NCBI GenBank assembly: GCA_015654635.1
Contig: JAATGP010000037.1
Location: forward strand, 1 to 64,000
Source: Alphaproteobacteria bacterium
GTDB taxonomy: Bacteria > Pseudomonadota > Alphaproteobacteria > Micropepsales > Micropepsaceae
DNA length: 64,000 nt
Reading direction: 5' to 3'
Shown piece by piece: positions 35,471-46,652 of this stretch. Position 1 is the first letter of the stretch. Each line of letters opens with the position of its first letter. The translations under genes were made by a program, and so were the position numbers. The notes below the pieces were generated by a model. The model was not told where the DNA came from, did not search any database, and worked only from the letters and a program-made list of their open reading frames with translations.

Positions 35471-36724
35471 TCATGTCAGCCGGTCGATCATCGCCTGGGT
35501 TATGAGACAAATGCCTTTTTCGGTACGCCGGAAGCGCTGGGCGTCGAGGACGGGATCCTCGCCGACCACCAGACCTTCGGGGATCACCACATCGCGGTCG
35601 AGCACCACGTGGCGCAGGCGCGCGTTGCGGCCGATGTAGCAGCGGGGCAGGATAACGGCGTCTTCCAGCACTGAAAAGCTGTTGGAGCGCACGCCGGTAA
35701 AGCACAAACAGCGGCGCAGATGCGAGCCCGAGATGATGCAGTCGCCCGCCACCAAGGAGGCCACCGCACTGCCGCGCCGTCCATCCAGATCGTGCACGAA
35801 TTTGGCCGGCGGAGCGATTTCCGCATAGGTCCAAAGCGGCCATTTGGTGTCATAAAGATCGAGCTTGGGTACCACATCGGTCAAATCGATATTGGCTTCC
35901 CAATAGGCGTCGATGGTGCCGACATCGCGCCAATACGGTTCGGCCTCGGCGCTCGCCCGCACGCAGGAATCCGAGAAGCGATGCGCCACCGCTTTGCCGT
36001 GCTTGACGAGGTAGGGGATGATGTCCTTGCCGAAATCGCGGGTCGAACCGGGCGTCGAGGCGTCGCGCCTGAGCTCGTCGAACAAAAGCTGGGTGCGGAA
36101 GACGTAGATGCCCATCGAGGCGAGGCAGGCATCGGGCCTGCCGGGGATGGTGGGGGGATCGGCGGGTTTCTCGACAAAGCTGGTGACGACATCGTTTTCG
36201 TCGACGCCCATGATGCCGAAAGCGGTGGCCTCTTCCTTGGTGACTTCCAGGCAGCCGATGGTGACATCCGCGCCCGATTCGACGTGCCGGATGAGCATCA
36301 GCTCATAGTCCATCTTGTAGACGTGATCGCCCGCCAGAATGACCATGTATTCAGGATGATAACTCTCGATGATGTCGATGTTCTGGTACACGGCGTCGGC
36401 TGTGCCCTGATACCACAGGCCTTCGGAGACGCGCTGCGAAGCGGGCAGAATGTCGAAGCTCTCGTTGCGCTCCGGGCGGAAGAAGTTCCAGCCTTGCTGC
36501 AGATGGCGGATCAGCGAATGGGCTTTGTATTGCGTCGCCACGGCGATGCGGCGGATGCCGGAATTGACCGCGTTGGACAGCGCAAAATCGATGATGCGGG
36601 CCTTGCCGCCGAAATAGACCGCGGGCTTGGCGCGCTTGTCGGTCAATTCGTTCAGTCTTGAGCCCCGGCCCCCGGCCAAAACATAGGCCATTGTATCGCG
36701 CGCCAGCGGGTGTCTACGCTCCAT
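35471..36724 (-). CDS. glgC: Glucose-1-phosphate adenylyltransferase
   Basis: A 417-aa enzyme making ADP-glucose, the first committed step of glycogen synthesis. The N-terminal motif is [20 protein letters not shown], the activator-site/Lys segment is [19 protein letters not shown], and GTADAVYQN and [11 protein letters not shown] are present. The C-terminal left-handed beta-helix has [20 protein letters not shown]. It is the first gene of the glgC-glgA operon. Family members are controlled by glycolytic intermediates. Confidence 0.96.
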   Translation of the reverse strand: MERRHPLARDTMAYVLAGGRGSRLNELTDKRAKPAVYFGGKARIIDFALSNAVNSGIRRIAVATQYKAHSLIRHLQQGWNFFRPERNESFDILPASQRVSEGLWYQGTADAVYQNIDIIESYHPEYMVILAGDHVYKMDYELMLIRHVESGADVTIGCLEVTKEEATAFGIMGVDENDVVTSFVEKPADPPTIPGRPDACLASMGIYVFRTQLLFDELRRDASTPGSTRDFGKDIIPYLVKHGKAVAHRFSDSCVRASAEAEPYWRDVGTIDAYWEANIDLTDVVPKLDLYDTKWPLWTYAEIAPPAKFVHDLDGRRGSAVASLVAGDCIISGSHLRRCLCFTGVRSNSFSVLEDAVILPRCYIGRNARLRHVVLDRDVVIPEGLVVGEDPVLDAQRFRRTEKGICLITQAMIDRLT

Positions 36725-36932
36725 AAGCCGTCATCTCCCACGGGCACGTATTGTTCGAGCGTGCGCCGGTGTCACCATCATCCCTAGTATGGGAGGGCGT
36801 TGTAAAGGGTCGATTGCGCTGAGTTTTCACGAAAAGAGGAGCCGCGGCGATGGAGCCGCCGCCGCGTGTCATAATTGGGGTGCCAAGCCCGCTTCTATGC
36901 CCCGCTTTTGATCATGACCGTCAGAGAGCAGG

Positions 36933-37271
36933 TCAAAGCGCGTCGCCGTCCCGCTCGCCGGTCCGCACACGGACTGCCTGCGCCAGGTCCACGACGAAGA
37001 TCTTGCCGTCGCCGATCTTGCCGGTATTGGCCGCTTGCTGAATGGCCGCCACAACCGCTTCGGCGCGCTCGTCGGAGACGGCCACTTCCAGCTTCAGCTT
37101 GGGAATGAAGGAAATCGTGTATTCGGCGCCGCGATAGACCTCTTTATGGCCTTTCTGGCGGCCATAGCCGCGTACTTCGGTCACCGTCATGCCTTCGGTG
37201 CCGATGGCGAGCAGGGCATCGCGCACGACATCGAGGCGATGGGGCTGGATGATCGCGATAACGAGCTTCAT
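36933..37271 (-). CDS. glnK: Nitrogen regulatory protein P-II (GlnK type)
   Basis: A 112-aa P-II protein, the standard length, with AAAGGAG upstream. The T-loop contains RGYGRQKGHKEVYRGAEY with the uridylylation Tyr51. The C-terminal GDGKIFVVDLAQAVRVRTGE is the P-II signature. It senses 2-oxoglutarate, ATP/ADP and glutamine state and normally blocks the ammonium transporter Amt. Here only the last part of an amt gene remains directly upstream (37283-37534), so its usual partner is missing from this locus. Confidence 0.95.
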   Translation of the reverse strand: MKLVIAIIQPHRLDVVRDALLAIGTEGMTVTEVRGYGRQKGHKEVYRGAEYTISFIPKLKLEVAVSDERAEAVVAAIQQAANTGKIGDGKIFVVDLAQAVRVRTGERDGDAL

Positions 37272-37282
37272 GAAAATCTCCT

Positions 37283-37534
37283 TTAGCCTGTTGTGTGATA
37301 GCCAGCTTCGCTATGGCTCGAACAATCGAGACCCTGAAGTTCGCCTTCGCGGCCGATCCGCCATCCGGTAAGCCTTCTGACGGATACTATAATGACAAAG
37401 CTGGCGGCGAGCGACCACACCCCGGCAATGACCATGGCTTCAAACGGCACCAGGAGCTGCGCCCCCAACCGGCTGGGCCAGCGGAACCCGGCCGCTGCGC
37501 CGGTGACGGTACCCACCAGCTTGCCTTCAGCCAT
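37283..37534 (-). pseudogene. Ammonium transporter (amt) C-terminal remnant
   Basis: The frame encodes a last membrane segment (FEAMVIAGVWSLAASFVIIV) followed by a tail GREGELQGLDCSSHSEAGYH. This matches the Amt cytoplasmic tail (pattern EEEExxGLDxxxHGExAY). The rest of the transporter, about 350 residues, is missing; the 211 bases upstream to deoC hold no more Amt sequence that I can see. It ends 11 bases before glnK, the usual glnK-amt partnership. A short expressed protein is possible but unlikely to transport. Confidence 0.72.
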
Positions 37535-37745
37535 TCGATGGCCATCCAGACGCAGATGTCATGGTATCTTGCCAAAGTTGCAGGCGGCTGCGTAATTATG
37601 TTGCGATATACAATGCTGCGGCCGGGTCGCGTGCTGGCTTCCATTCTAGAGCACATCTTACCAGGGACAATTCGGCTGGGTATGAACTGAGGAAGCGGGC
37701 TGGGCTCCGCTTGACTTGGCTCTGCCCGGGTGAAACCGTCTGATT

Positions 37746-38669
37746 ATGTTGAACAATCACTCCGGCCGGTCGAACGGTAGCGCGCGCAATCCGATTCATG
37801 CTTTCGACGAGGATACGATTCACGCCCTCCGGATTGACGAGGGCGAGGTGGCGCGCGCGGTTGCCGCTCTGGCGGAACAAAGCCCGCCTCCTCATGCGCC
37901 GCGGCTGGTGAAAGCCCTCGCCGCCATCGACCTCACCACGCTTTCGAGCGACGACACGCCGGAGCGGGTCAAGGCGCTCTGCGCCAAGGCTCGCCAGCCC
38001 TTACGCCCCGAGGTGCAGGCGGTACTCGGCTGCGAAGGCATCACGACGGCTGCGGTCTGCGTCTATCACGCCTTCATCGGGACGGCGCTGGAAGCCCTGG
38101 CTGGCACCTCTATTCCAGTGGCGGCTGTGTCGGCGGGCTTTCCCCATGGCCTGTCGCCCCTGCGCGCCCGCATCCTGGAGGTGGAGGAATCCGTCGCCGC
38201 GGGCGCCAGCGAGATCGACATCGTGATCGACCGCTCCAAGGCCCTCGCCGGCAACTGGCAAGGCGTCTATGACGAGGTGCGCGCCTTCCGGCAAGCCTGC
38301 GGCGCGGCGCATATGAAGGCCATTATCGGCGCGGGCGATCTCGGCACCCTTACCAATGTGGCAAAGGCGTCGGTTGTCTGCATGATGGCGGGGGCCGATT
38401 TCATCAAGACCTCCACCGGCAAGGAGGCTATCAACGCCACGCCGCGCTTTGCGCTGGTCATGGCCAGAATGATCGGCGTCTGGCTGAAGACGACAGGGTA
38501 CAAGGTCGGCTTCAAGCCTGCGGGCGGCATTTCCAAGGCGAAGGACGCACTTCTCTATCAGGCTATGATGCAGGACGTGCTGGGGGAAGAATGGCTCGAG
38601 CCCCCTCTGTTCCGCATCGGCGCCTCCAGTCTTCTGGCCGATATCGTGGCGCAATTGGAAAAAGCGTAG
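37746..38669 (+). CDS. deoC: Deoxyribose-phosphate aldolase
   Basis: A 307-aa class I aldolase cleaving 2-deoxyribose-5-phosphate to glyceraldehyde-3-phosphate and acetaldehyde. The Schiff-base Lys lies in ADFIKTSTGK, the second active Lys in VGFKPAGGIS, and the Asp in EIDIVIDRS. It is longer than the 220-260 aa bacterial norm, owing to an N-terminal extension of about 45 residues, more like the long form. It opens a nucleoside salvage run that continues to add at 44260. Confidence 0.95.
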   Translation: MLNNHSGRSNGSARNPIHAFDEDTIHALRIDEGEVARAVAALAEQSPPPHAPRLVKALAAIDLTTLSSDDTPERVKALCAKARQPLRPEVQAVLGCEGITTAAVCVYHAFIGTALEALAGTSIPVAAVSAGFPHGLSPLRARILEVEESVAAGASEIDIVIDRSKALAGNWQGVYDEVRAFRQACGAAHMKAIIGAGDLGTLTNVAKASVVCMMAGADFIKTSTGKEAINATPRFALVMARMIGVWLKTTGYKVGFKPAGGISKAKDALLYQAMMQDVLGEEWLEPPLFRIGASSLLADIVAQLEKA

Positions 38670-38674
38670 AAGTT

Positions 38675-38699
38675 CCACCCTCCCTCAAGAGGAGGGTGG
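38675..38699. repeat. Palindrome between deoC and the nucleoside transporter gene
   Basis: CCACCCTCC (38675-38683) and GGAGGGTGG (38691-38699) make a perfect 9-base stem with a 7-base loop and no T-run. Starting 5 bases after the deoC stop codon, it may modulate expression between the two cotranscribed genes. Confidence 0.55.
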
Positions 38700-38721
38700 C
38701 GTACCGGGGGACGTTCAAGAC

Positions 38722-40023
38722 ATGTTTCATGGCACGATTAGTGTGCTTAATCTGCAGAGTCTGGCCGGGGTCGCGTTGATCCTCGTCTTATGCTGGCTGT
38801 TCTCGGAAAACCGTCGGCGTTTCCCCTTTCTCCTCGCAGTCGGGGCGATAGGGTTGCAATTGGTCCTGGTGCTGGCGCTGTTCGGCGTACCTGCGATACG
38901 TGCTGGCCTGACCAGTTTCGGCGCCGTCTTCGATGGCTTGGCGAAGGCTGCCCAAACCGGCATGGCCTTTGTCTTCGGCTTTTTAAGCGGTTCCGGCCCG
39001 CAGCCTTATCCGGTCACCACGCCCGGCGCCTTGTTCGTCTTCGGCTTCCGCGTCTTGCCGGTGATCATGGTGGTGTGCACATTGGCGGCGCTGCTCTGGC
39101 ATTGGCACATTCTGAAGTGGATCACCAAGGCCTTCGGTTTCGTCTTTTCGCGCACCATGGGGCTTCGCGGCCCCACCGCGTTGGCGGCGGCGGCCACCAT
39201 TTTCATGGGGCAGGTCGAAGGCCCCATCGTCATCCGCGCCTATCTCTCGCGGCTGACGCGCTCGGAGCTGTTCCTGCTTATCACTGTGGGCATGGCCTGT
39301 GTCTCGGGCTCCACCATGGTGGCCTATGTCACCATCCTGCAGGGCGTTTTGCCGGGCGCGGCGGCCCATGTGCTGGCGGCGTCGATCATCACGGCCCCAG
39401 CCGGCATTCTTTTGGCGCGCATTTTGATACCGCGCGATCCGGTCGCCGAAGCCGCCTTGGACAAGATGCCCCCGGACGAGCGTGTCTATAAGAGTTCGAT
39501 GGATGCCATCATGAAGGGCATCCATGATGGCATGCAGATCGCGGTCAATGTGGCGGCCTGCCTGATCGTCTTCGTGGCCCTGGTTGCCATTATTAATATG
39601 ATGCTTGGCGCTTTGCCGCAGCTTGGCGGCAGCCCTCTCAGCGTCGAACGCATTCTCGGCTATGTCTTCTCGCCGGTGGCCTGGTGCCTCGGCATCCAGG
39701 GCAGCGAAATTCCTATCGCCGGCCAGCTCCTCGGCACCAAGATGATGCTGACTGAGTTCACCGCCTTCATCAAAATGGGCGCCATTCCCGCCCTGGAAAT
39801 GACCGAGCGTACCCGCACGATCATGACCTATGCCCTCTGCGGTTTTGCCAACGTCGCCTCGGTGGGGATCAATCTCGCCGGTTTTTCGGTGCTCTTGCCC
39901 GATCGCCGTGACGAGATCATCACCATGGTGGGCAAGGCGATGCTGGCGGGTTTCTTCGCCACCTGCTTGAGCGCGGCCCTGGTGGGCGCCATCCCGTCTT
40001 TCATCACCGCCATCCCGGGTTAG
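38722..40023 (+). CDS. nupC: Concentrative nucleoside transporter (NupC/CNT family)
   Basis: A 433-aa inner-membrane protein with about ten hydrophobic segments. CNT hallmarks include the N-terminal LQSLAGVALILVLCWLFSENRR, MGQVEGPIVIRAYLSRLTRSE, MACVSGSTMVAYVTIL and, in the C-terminal half, LLGTKMMLTEFTAFIKM. It imports nucleosides with protons or sodium. Its place between deoC and cdd/deoA shows it feeds the salvage enzymes encoded around it. Confidence 0.93.
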   Translation: MFHGTISVLNLQSLAGVALILVLCWLFSENRRRFPFLLAVGAIGLQLVLVLALFGVPAIRAGLTSFGAVFDGLAKAAQTGMAFVFGFLSGSGPQPYPVTTPGALFVFGFRVLPVIMVVCTLAALLWHWHILKWITKAFGFVFSRTMGLRGPTALAAAATIFMGQVEGPIVIRAYLSRLTRSELFLLITVGMACVSGSTMVAYVTILQGVLPGAAAHVLAASIITAPAGILLARILIPRDPVAEAALDKMPPDERVYKSSMDAIMKGIHDGMQIAVNVAACLIVFVALVAIINMMLGALPQLGGSPLSVERILGYVFSPVAWCLGIQGSEIPIAGQLLGTKMMLTEFTAFIKMGAIPALEMTERTRTIMTYALCGFANVASVGINLAGFSVLLPDRRDEIITMVGKAMLAGFFATCLSAALVGAIPSFITAIPG

Positions 40024-40110
40024 AAGGAAGTGGGGCGCTGCCTCGTCACCGTGCTAGTATTGGCTGCGGTCGGGCAACCGCCCCGGCGCCGCAGCTTATG
40101 AGAAAGAGCA

Positions 40111-40512
40111 ATGAACGCAACCGATGACATGCTGGCGCTGGCCCAGGCTATGCGAGGCCGCGCCTACGCCCCTTATTCGAAATTTCCGGTGGGCGCCGTG
40201 GTGCGGGGAGCCAATGGCAAGCTTTATGGCGGCTGCAATATTGAGAACGCGGCCTATCCCTTGGGCAATTGCGCCGAAGCGACTGCCATTTTCGCCATGG
40301 TGGCCGATGGCGAGCACAAGATCGTCGAAGCGCTTGTTCTGGGGCCGGACGGTGAGCTGATCACGCCTTGCGGCTCCTGCCGCCAGCGCCTGCGGGAGTT
40401 TGCCTCCGACGATTTGCCGATCCATCTGGCTGGCCCCAGCGGCGTCAACCGCACTGTCACCCTGGTGGCGCTGCTACCGCTCTCCTTCGGCCCGGGCCAT
40501 TTGGGCAAATAG
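40111..40512 (+). CDS. cdd: Cytidine deaminase
   Basis: A 133-aa protein of the small homotetrameric type. Zinc ligands are Cys54, Cys87 and Cys90 (NCAEATAIF and PCGSCRQ), with Glu56 as proton shuttle. NIENAAYP is the substrate-binding segment. It deaminates cytidine and deoxycytidine to uridine and deoxyuridine. It has AAAGAG upstream and ends 7 bases before deoA. Confidence 0.96.
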   Translation: MNATDDMLALAQAMRGRAYAPYSKFPVGAVVRGANGKLYGGCNIENAAYPLGNCAEATAIFAMVADGEHKIVEALVLGPDGELITPCGSCRQRLREFASDDLPIHLAGPSGVNRTVTLVALLPLSFGPGHLGK

Positions 40513-40519
40513 GAATCCC

Positions 40520-41827
40520 ATGCTTCCCCAAGAAATCATTCGCAAAAAGCGCGACGGCCTTGTGCTGTCCGCAGCCGAGATCGGCGAATTCATCCAAGGT
40601 GTAACGGCGGGCAGCGTCACCGAAGCCCAAATCTCCGCCTTCACCATGGCCGTCTTCTTCCAAGGTATGGAGATGGACGAGCGGGTGGCGCTGACAAGGG
40701 CCATGACCCATTCCGGCACCGTGCTCGATTGGGGTGATTTCGGCCCCGTCTTGGACAAACACTCGACCGGTGGGGTGGGCGATAAGATCAGCCTGATGCT
40801 GGCGCCGATGGTGGCGGCGTGCGGCGGCTTCGTGCCGATGATTTCCGGTCGCGGCCTTGGCCATACGGGCGGCACGCTGGACAAGATGGGGGCCATCCCC
40901 GGCTACCGGGTCCAGCCGGACCTCTCCACCTTGCGCGATGTGGTCAAATCCGTGGGCTGCGCCATCATCGGTCAGACCGCCGACCTGGCCCCCGCCGACC
41001 AGCGCATCTATGCCGTGCGCGATGTGACGGCGACGGTGGAATCCATTCCGCTGATCTGTGCCTCCATCCTCTCCAAGAAGATCGCTGCCGGGCTGCAAGG
41101 CTTGGTGATGGATGTGAAACTGGGCAACGGCGCCTTTATGGAAAATCTGAAGGACGCACGCGATCTGGCCGAAACCATTGTTGAAATTGCTGGTGGTGCA
41201 GGGCTGCCGACGGCTGCAATCCTGACCGATATGAACGAGGTCTTGGGCACCACTGCGGGCAACGCCATCGAAGTGCAGGAGGCGGTCGATTATCTCACCG
41301 GAAAATCGCGTGAGCGCCGCTTACATGAGGTCACCAAGGCCTTGGTCGGCCAGATGCTGGTGCTAGGCAAACTTGCCGCCACACTTGAGGAGGGCGCGTT
41401 AAAGGCCCAGGCCGCTTTGGATTCCGGGGCCGCTGCCGCAAAGTTTGAAGAGATGGTGGCCGCCCTCGGCGGGCCCTCCGATTTCCTGGGAAAATCCGAA
41501 ACCTATCTCGCCAAGGCGCCGGTGACGGTGCCTTTCAAGGCAACCCGTTCGGGCTATATCGCGGCAGAGAAGACCCGCGCCATTGGTCTCATCGTGGTCG
41601 ATCTCGGCGGCGGCCGGCGTAAGACCACGGACACGGTCGATATGGGCGTTGGCCTCTCCGGCTTCCTGCCGGTGGGCAGCAAGGTAGAAGCGGGCGACAC
41701 GCTGGCCCTCATCCACGCACGGGATGAAGCCGCCGCCGCCCGCGCCGCTGCTGCGCTTACCGAAGCGATGGAGATTGCGGAAACGGCACCCACCACCCGT
41801 CCGCTGATCCACGCGCGTGTATTGTAA
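40520..41827 (+). CDS. deoA: Thymidine phosphorylase
   Basis: A 435-aa protein (the family norm is about 440). The ATG at 40520 follows AGGAATCCC; the open frame extends into cdd. The phosphate-binding segment is LDKHSTGGVGDKISLMLAP, and SGRGLGHTGGTLDKM is the family signature. It splits thymidine or deoxyuridine with phosphate into the base and deoxyribose-1-phosphate, which DeoB and DeoC (both encoded in this window) then degrade. Confidence 0.96.
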   Translation: MLPQEIIRKKRDGLVLSAAEIGEFIQGVTAGSVTEAQISAFTMAVFFQGMEMDERVALTRAMTHSGTVLDWGDFGPVLDKHSTGGVGDKISLMLAPMVAACGGFVPMISGRGLGHTGGTLDKMGAIPGYRVQPDLSTLRDVVKSVGCAIIGQTADLAPADQRIYAVRDVTATVESIPLICASILSKKIAAGLQGLVMDVKLGNGAFMENLKDARDLAETIVEIAGGAGLPTAAILTDMNEVLGTTAGNAIEVQEAVDYLTGKSRERRLHEVTKALVGQMLVLGKLAATLEEGALKAQAALDSGAAAAKFEEMVAALGGPSDFLGKSETYLAKAPVTVPFKATRSGYIAAEKTRAIGLIVVDLGGGRRKTTDTVDMGVGLSGFLPVGSKVEAGDTLALIHARDEAAAARAAAALTEAMEIAETAPTTRPLIHARVL

Positions 41828-41836
41828 GAGGCGTTG

Positions 41837-43132
41837 ATGACCCGCCAGGCGTTTCGCGGTGCGATTTTCCATCTTCTGGGTGACCCCGACCAGGGGCCGG
41901 CGGCGGCTGTCGTCTACGAAGATGGCGGGCTGATCGTCGAGGACGGCCACATCGCCGAGGTGGGCTCCTTCATCGACATCCAACCCCAGATCAATGGCGC
42001 GCCGCTCCAGCGGGTGACGGACGGTTTCATCGTGCCGGGCTTCATTGATTGCCACGTCCATTTTCCGCAAGTGGACATGCTGGCCTCGCCGGGCACCCAT
42101 TTGCTGCACTGGCTCTCGGCCTATGCCTTCCCGGCGGAAAGCCGTTTTGCCCATGAGGATGTGGCGGCAGAGACGGCGCGCTTCTTCCTCGACCAGCTGT
42201 TCGCCAACGGCACCACCACGGCGCTGGTCTTTGCCACCGCCCATAAGGTCTCGGCCGAAGCCCTGTTCGCGGAAGCCTTCCAGCGCAACATGCGCCTCGT
42301 CACCGGCAAGGTGCTGATGGATGTCAACGCGCCCGCGGGCATCTCCGATACCGCCGAGACCGGCTATATGGAATCCCGCGCCCTGATCCGCGATTGGCAT
42401 GGCAAGGGGCGCCTGGGTTACGCGGTGACGCCGCGCTTTGCGCTGACCTCCAGCGAGCGCCAACTCGAATTGGCCGGACGTCTGTTGCACGAGCATCCGG
42501 GGATCAAGCTGCACACCCATCTCTCCGAAAATCACGAAGAGCTGGAAGCCGTGCATAAGCTCTATCCGGATTGCCCGGATTATTTCGCCGTTTATGAGAA
42601 ATTCGGTCTCGCCACGCCGCAATCGGTCTTTGCCCATTGTTTGCATTTGTCACCCTCGGAATGGGCGCGGCTGGGAAAGGCGGGATCGGGCATCGCCTTC
42701 TGTCCAACCTCAAATCTCTTCCTCGGTTCAGGTCTCTTCCACCTCGCTGCTGCAGAAGCAGCCGGGGGCCGCGTCGGCCTCGCCTCCGATGTCGGCGCTG
42801 GTACCAGCCTGTCGCTGCTGGCCACCATGAACGAGGCTTATAAGGTCGGCCAATTGCGCCGCCACCGTACCAGTGCTTTCAAACTATTTTATATGGCGAC
42901 GCTGGGCGCGGCGCGGGCGCTGCGCCTCGACGACAAAATCGGCAATTTCACCCCCGGCAAGGAAGCCGATTTTTTGGTGCTGGATGCCAAAGCCTTGCCG
43001 CTTTTGGCCCGCCGCTGGAGTCGCGCCACCACCATCGAGGAAAAGCTCTTCGCGCTGGCCATCCTCGGCGACGACCGCGCTGTGGCCGAGACCTACGTGG
43101 CGGGCAGGCGGGTGCATAAACGGGATAAATAG
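41837..43132 (+). CDS. guaD: Guanine deaminase
   Basis: About 431 aa from ATG 41837 (a TTG directly precedes it). Amidohydrolase metal ligands are seen in FIDCHVHFPQ, KLHTHLSENHEE, FAHCLHL and SDVGAGTSLS. The N-terminal IVPGFIDCHVHFPQVDMLAS and the C-terminal YVAGRRVHK are typical of GuaD. It turns guanine into xanthine, completing purine base salvage in this run. It begins 9 bases after deoA. Confidence 0.94.
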   Translation: MTRQAFRGAIFHLLGDPDQGPAAAVVYEDGGLIVEDGHIAEVGSFIDIQPQINGAPLQRVTDGFIVPGFIDCHVHFPQVDMLASPGTHLLHWLSAYAFPAESRFAHEDVAAETARFFLDQLFANGTTTALVFATAHKVSAEALFAEAFQRNMRLVTGKVLMDVNAPAGISDTAETGYMESRALIRDWHGKGRLGYAVTPRFALTSSERQLELAGRLLHEHPGIKLHTHLSENHEELEAVHKLYPDCPDYFAVYEKFGLATPQSVFAHCLHLSPSEWARLGKAGSGIAFCPTSNLFLGSGLFHLAAAEAAGGRVGLASDVGAGTSLSLLATMNEAYKVGQLRRHRTSAFKLFYMATLGAARALRLDDKIGNFTPGKEADFLVLDAKALPLLARRWSRATTIEEKLFALAILGDDRAVAETYVAGRRVHKRDK

Positions 43133-43189
43133 CACCGTGCGTGCTTCGAGGCTCGCCGCTCTCGATTGTTCGAGGGCCAGTCACGCTGA

Positions 43190-44514
<1,325 letters not shown>

Positions 44515-44525
44515 CGTGCTCTCCC

Positions 44526-46031
44526 TTATCCAGCCGCGCGGCGCGCGGGGTGTTCCGTCTCTCCCCCTGTATTTTTGGCGCCTTGTCCCGGCGCGAGGCC
44601 TGTCACGTCTTGGTACAGAGCCATATACGCTGTCGCGCTCGTATCCCAGCCATACGCGCCCGACATAGCCTGTACTTGCAAAAGGCGCCACTGCAGTGGT
44701 TCGCGGTAGAGCGCCAATGCCCGTGCCACCGTCTGGATCATACACGCTGCGGTCGCTTCATCAAAGACGAATCCATTGGCCGTGCGGTCACGAAGTGTAA
44801 TATCGTTCGTATCAATTACAGTGTCGGCGAGCCCGCCGGTGCGGCGCACGACCGGTAGTGTGCCATAGCGCAAGGCATAAAGTTGCGTCAGCCCGCAAGG
44901 TTCAAAGCGCGCCGGCGCCAGCAAGATATCGCACCCGGCCTGCAGCTTGTGGGCGAGTTTTTCGTCGTAGCCCAGAGTGAGCGATACCGTCCCCTTTAAG
45001 GGCGCAGCGGCGTTCTGCAAATCGGCTTCGATGGCGCGGTCGCCTTCGCCGACAACGACAAGCTGCGTACCTTGCTCTGCAATCCAAGGCATAATCTCTG
45101 CCAAAGTGTCGGCCATCTTCTGCTGGGTCAGGCGGCTGACAAAGCCGATCAGCGGGGTTTCGGCCCGCAGCGCAAATCCCAGCTCTTGCTGCAGGGTACG
45201 TTTGCACAGCCGTTTTCCCGCCATGTCGCAAGCATGATAGTTGGCGGCGATCAGCGGATCGGTGGCCGGATTCCACAGCGTGTCGTCGATGCCGTTGAGA
45301 ATGCCGCAAAAATCGGCACTGCGGCTCCGCAGCACGCCCTCCAAGCCAAAGCCATACTCGGGGGTGAGGATTTCGCGCGCGTAAGTGGGGCTGACCGTCG
45401 TCAGCCGGTCGGCATAGGCAAGTCCAGCTTTCAAATAGGAAAGCCGACCGAAAAATTCGAGCGCACCGTGAGCGCCCGGTGCCAAGAAGGGAACTTGGTC
45501 AGAGCGGAAAACCCCCTGGAAAGCCATATTGTGCGTGGTGAAGACGGTGCGGGGCCGCGGTCCAGGGTGTTGGGCGATGAGATAGGGAACCAGCCCCGCA
45601 TGCCAATCATTGGCGTGAACGACATCGGGTTTCCAATGCGTCTCATGACGGTCCAATGCCAGATCGGCCGCGACCCGGGAAAAGAATGCAAAGCGCTTGG
45701 CATTGTCAGGCCAGTCGCGGCCGTCGTCATCTTGATAAAGCCCCCCGGTGCGGCCGAACAGCGCCGCGCTATAGATGAGAAAAACTGGGATGTCACAATC
45801 GGGAAACAAGCCGCTGAGGATAACACCGTCATCAACCCCCATGAGCGGTGGCAGGCTTGCGGCAACTCTGCCGCCCCGAAGCTGTGAGAGCGCTTGAGGA
45901 TAGCCGGGCATCACCACCCGGACATCGGCACCCTGCCGTACCAGAGCCGCAGTCAGGCCTCGCGAGACATCGGCGAGGCCACCGGTCTTGGCCAACGGAT
46001 AGGCTTCGGCAGTCACATAGAGGACGCGCAT
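44526..46031 (-). CDS. glgA: Glycogen synthase (ADP-glucose type), copy 2
   Basis: A 501-aa GT5 enzyme from the ATG at 46031 (GGAGAGG upstream), giving MRVLYVTAEAYPLAKTGGLA. The C-terminal half has APARFEPCGLTQLYALRYG. The open frame runs 22 codons further upstream. It differs from the glgA at 33988 over most of its length and is paired with a DUF2934 gene rather than glgC, so it is a separate lineage rather than a recent duplicate. It may use another acceptor or be made under other conditions. Confidence 0.92.
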   Translation of the reverse strand: MRVLYVTAEAYPLAKTGGLADVSRGLTAALVRQGADVRVVMPGYPQALSQLRGGRVAASLPPLMGVDDGVILSGLFPDCDIPVFLIYSAALFGRTGGLYQDDDGRDWPDNAKRFAFFSRVAADLALDRHETHWKPDVVHANDWHAGLVPYLIAQHPGPRPRTVFTTHNMAFQGVFRSDQVPFLAPGAHGALEFFGRLSYLKAGLAYADRLTTVSPTYAREILTPEYGFGLEGVLRSRSADFCGILNGIDDTLWNPATDPLIAANYHACDMAGKRLCKRTLQQELGFALRAETPLIGFVSRLTQQKMADTLAEIMPWIAEQGTQLVVVGEGDRAIEADLQNAAAPLKGTVSLTLGYDEKLAHKLQAGCDILLAPARFEPCGLTQLYALRYGTLPVVRRTGGLADTVIDTNDITLRDRTANGFVFDEATAACMIQTVARALALYREPLQWRLLQVQAMSGAYGWDTSATAYMALYQDVTGLAPGQGAKNTGGETEHPARRAAG

Positions 46032-46335
46032 TCTGAGCCTCTCCGGGGTTTCGAGGCCGGGCATTGTGAAGCCGGAAAATTGATGCCCAGGCCGCACAGA
46101 ATAACGATGCCGGAGGAAAGAAGTTCCTCTTGAGCAAGGGCAGTATTAAATTTTCCGAATTCTTATAATTGATAGTAGCAACAATCACGCAATGCCGCAA
46201 CGACAATTAGAGTTGTTTGCAGATGCAACTTACAGAGGGCCTCTGGCCCGGCGTATTTTTATTGCGATTGCCTGGCTCTCGCACCGCGCCATCCGGTTTG
46301 GCGGTATCCTGTTTCCAACAAGAGGGAGTGGGGCC

Positions 46336-46524
46336 ATGAAAACCTTTATCGTAAGTTTGTCCGCTATCGTTTTTCTTGCCATTGCAGCCGCGCATGTGTG
46401 GCGGGTGTACGCCGGCATTGCGGTGGTTGTCGCCGGTCACTCCGTGCCGATGAACTGCAGTTATGCAGCCGTCGCCATCAGTGCTGTTCTGGGAATGGCG
46501 CTGCTTCTAGTGGCGCGCAAATAG
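46336..46524 (+). CDS. Small inner-membrane protein, unknown
   Basis: A 62-aa protein starting at ATG 46336 with AGGGAG upstream. Two membrane segments are seen: FIVSLSAIVFLAIAAAHVWR and CSYAAVAISAVLGMALLLVA. The short linker contains Val- and Gly-rich sequence and a Pro. Nothing else in it was recognised. It stands alone, with non-coding gaps on both sides (238 bases upstream, 128 downstream). Confidence 0.7.
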   Translation: MKTFIVSLSAIVFLAIAAAHVWRVYAGIAVVVAGHSVPMNCSYAAVAISAVLGMALLLVARK

Positions 46525-46652
46525 CAATTCGCGTTGCGGCAGATCACCGTGTCGCGGATATTTCGTCCAAATCTGCTTGAGAATTTGGTAAGAACAGGAT
46601 GGCGCGAAAAGTGCCGTCAAGAGTTGGGGCGTTTAAATAAGGGGGGTGGGGT

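Noticed and set aside
37535-37745. A sigma-54 promoter upstream of glnK
   Set aside because: A TGG...TTGC-like match exists near 37562, but its spacing is too short and it is on the wrong strand.
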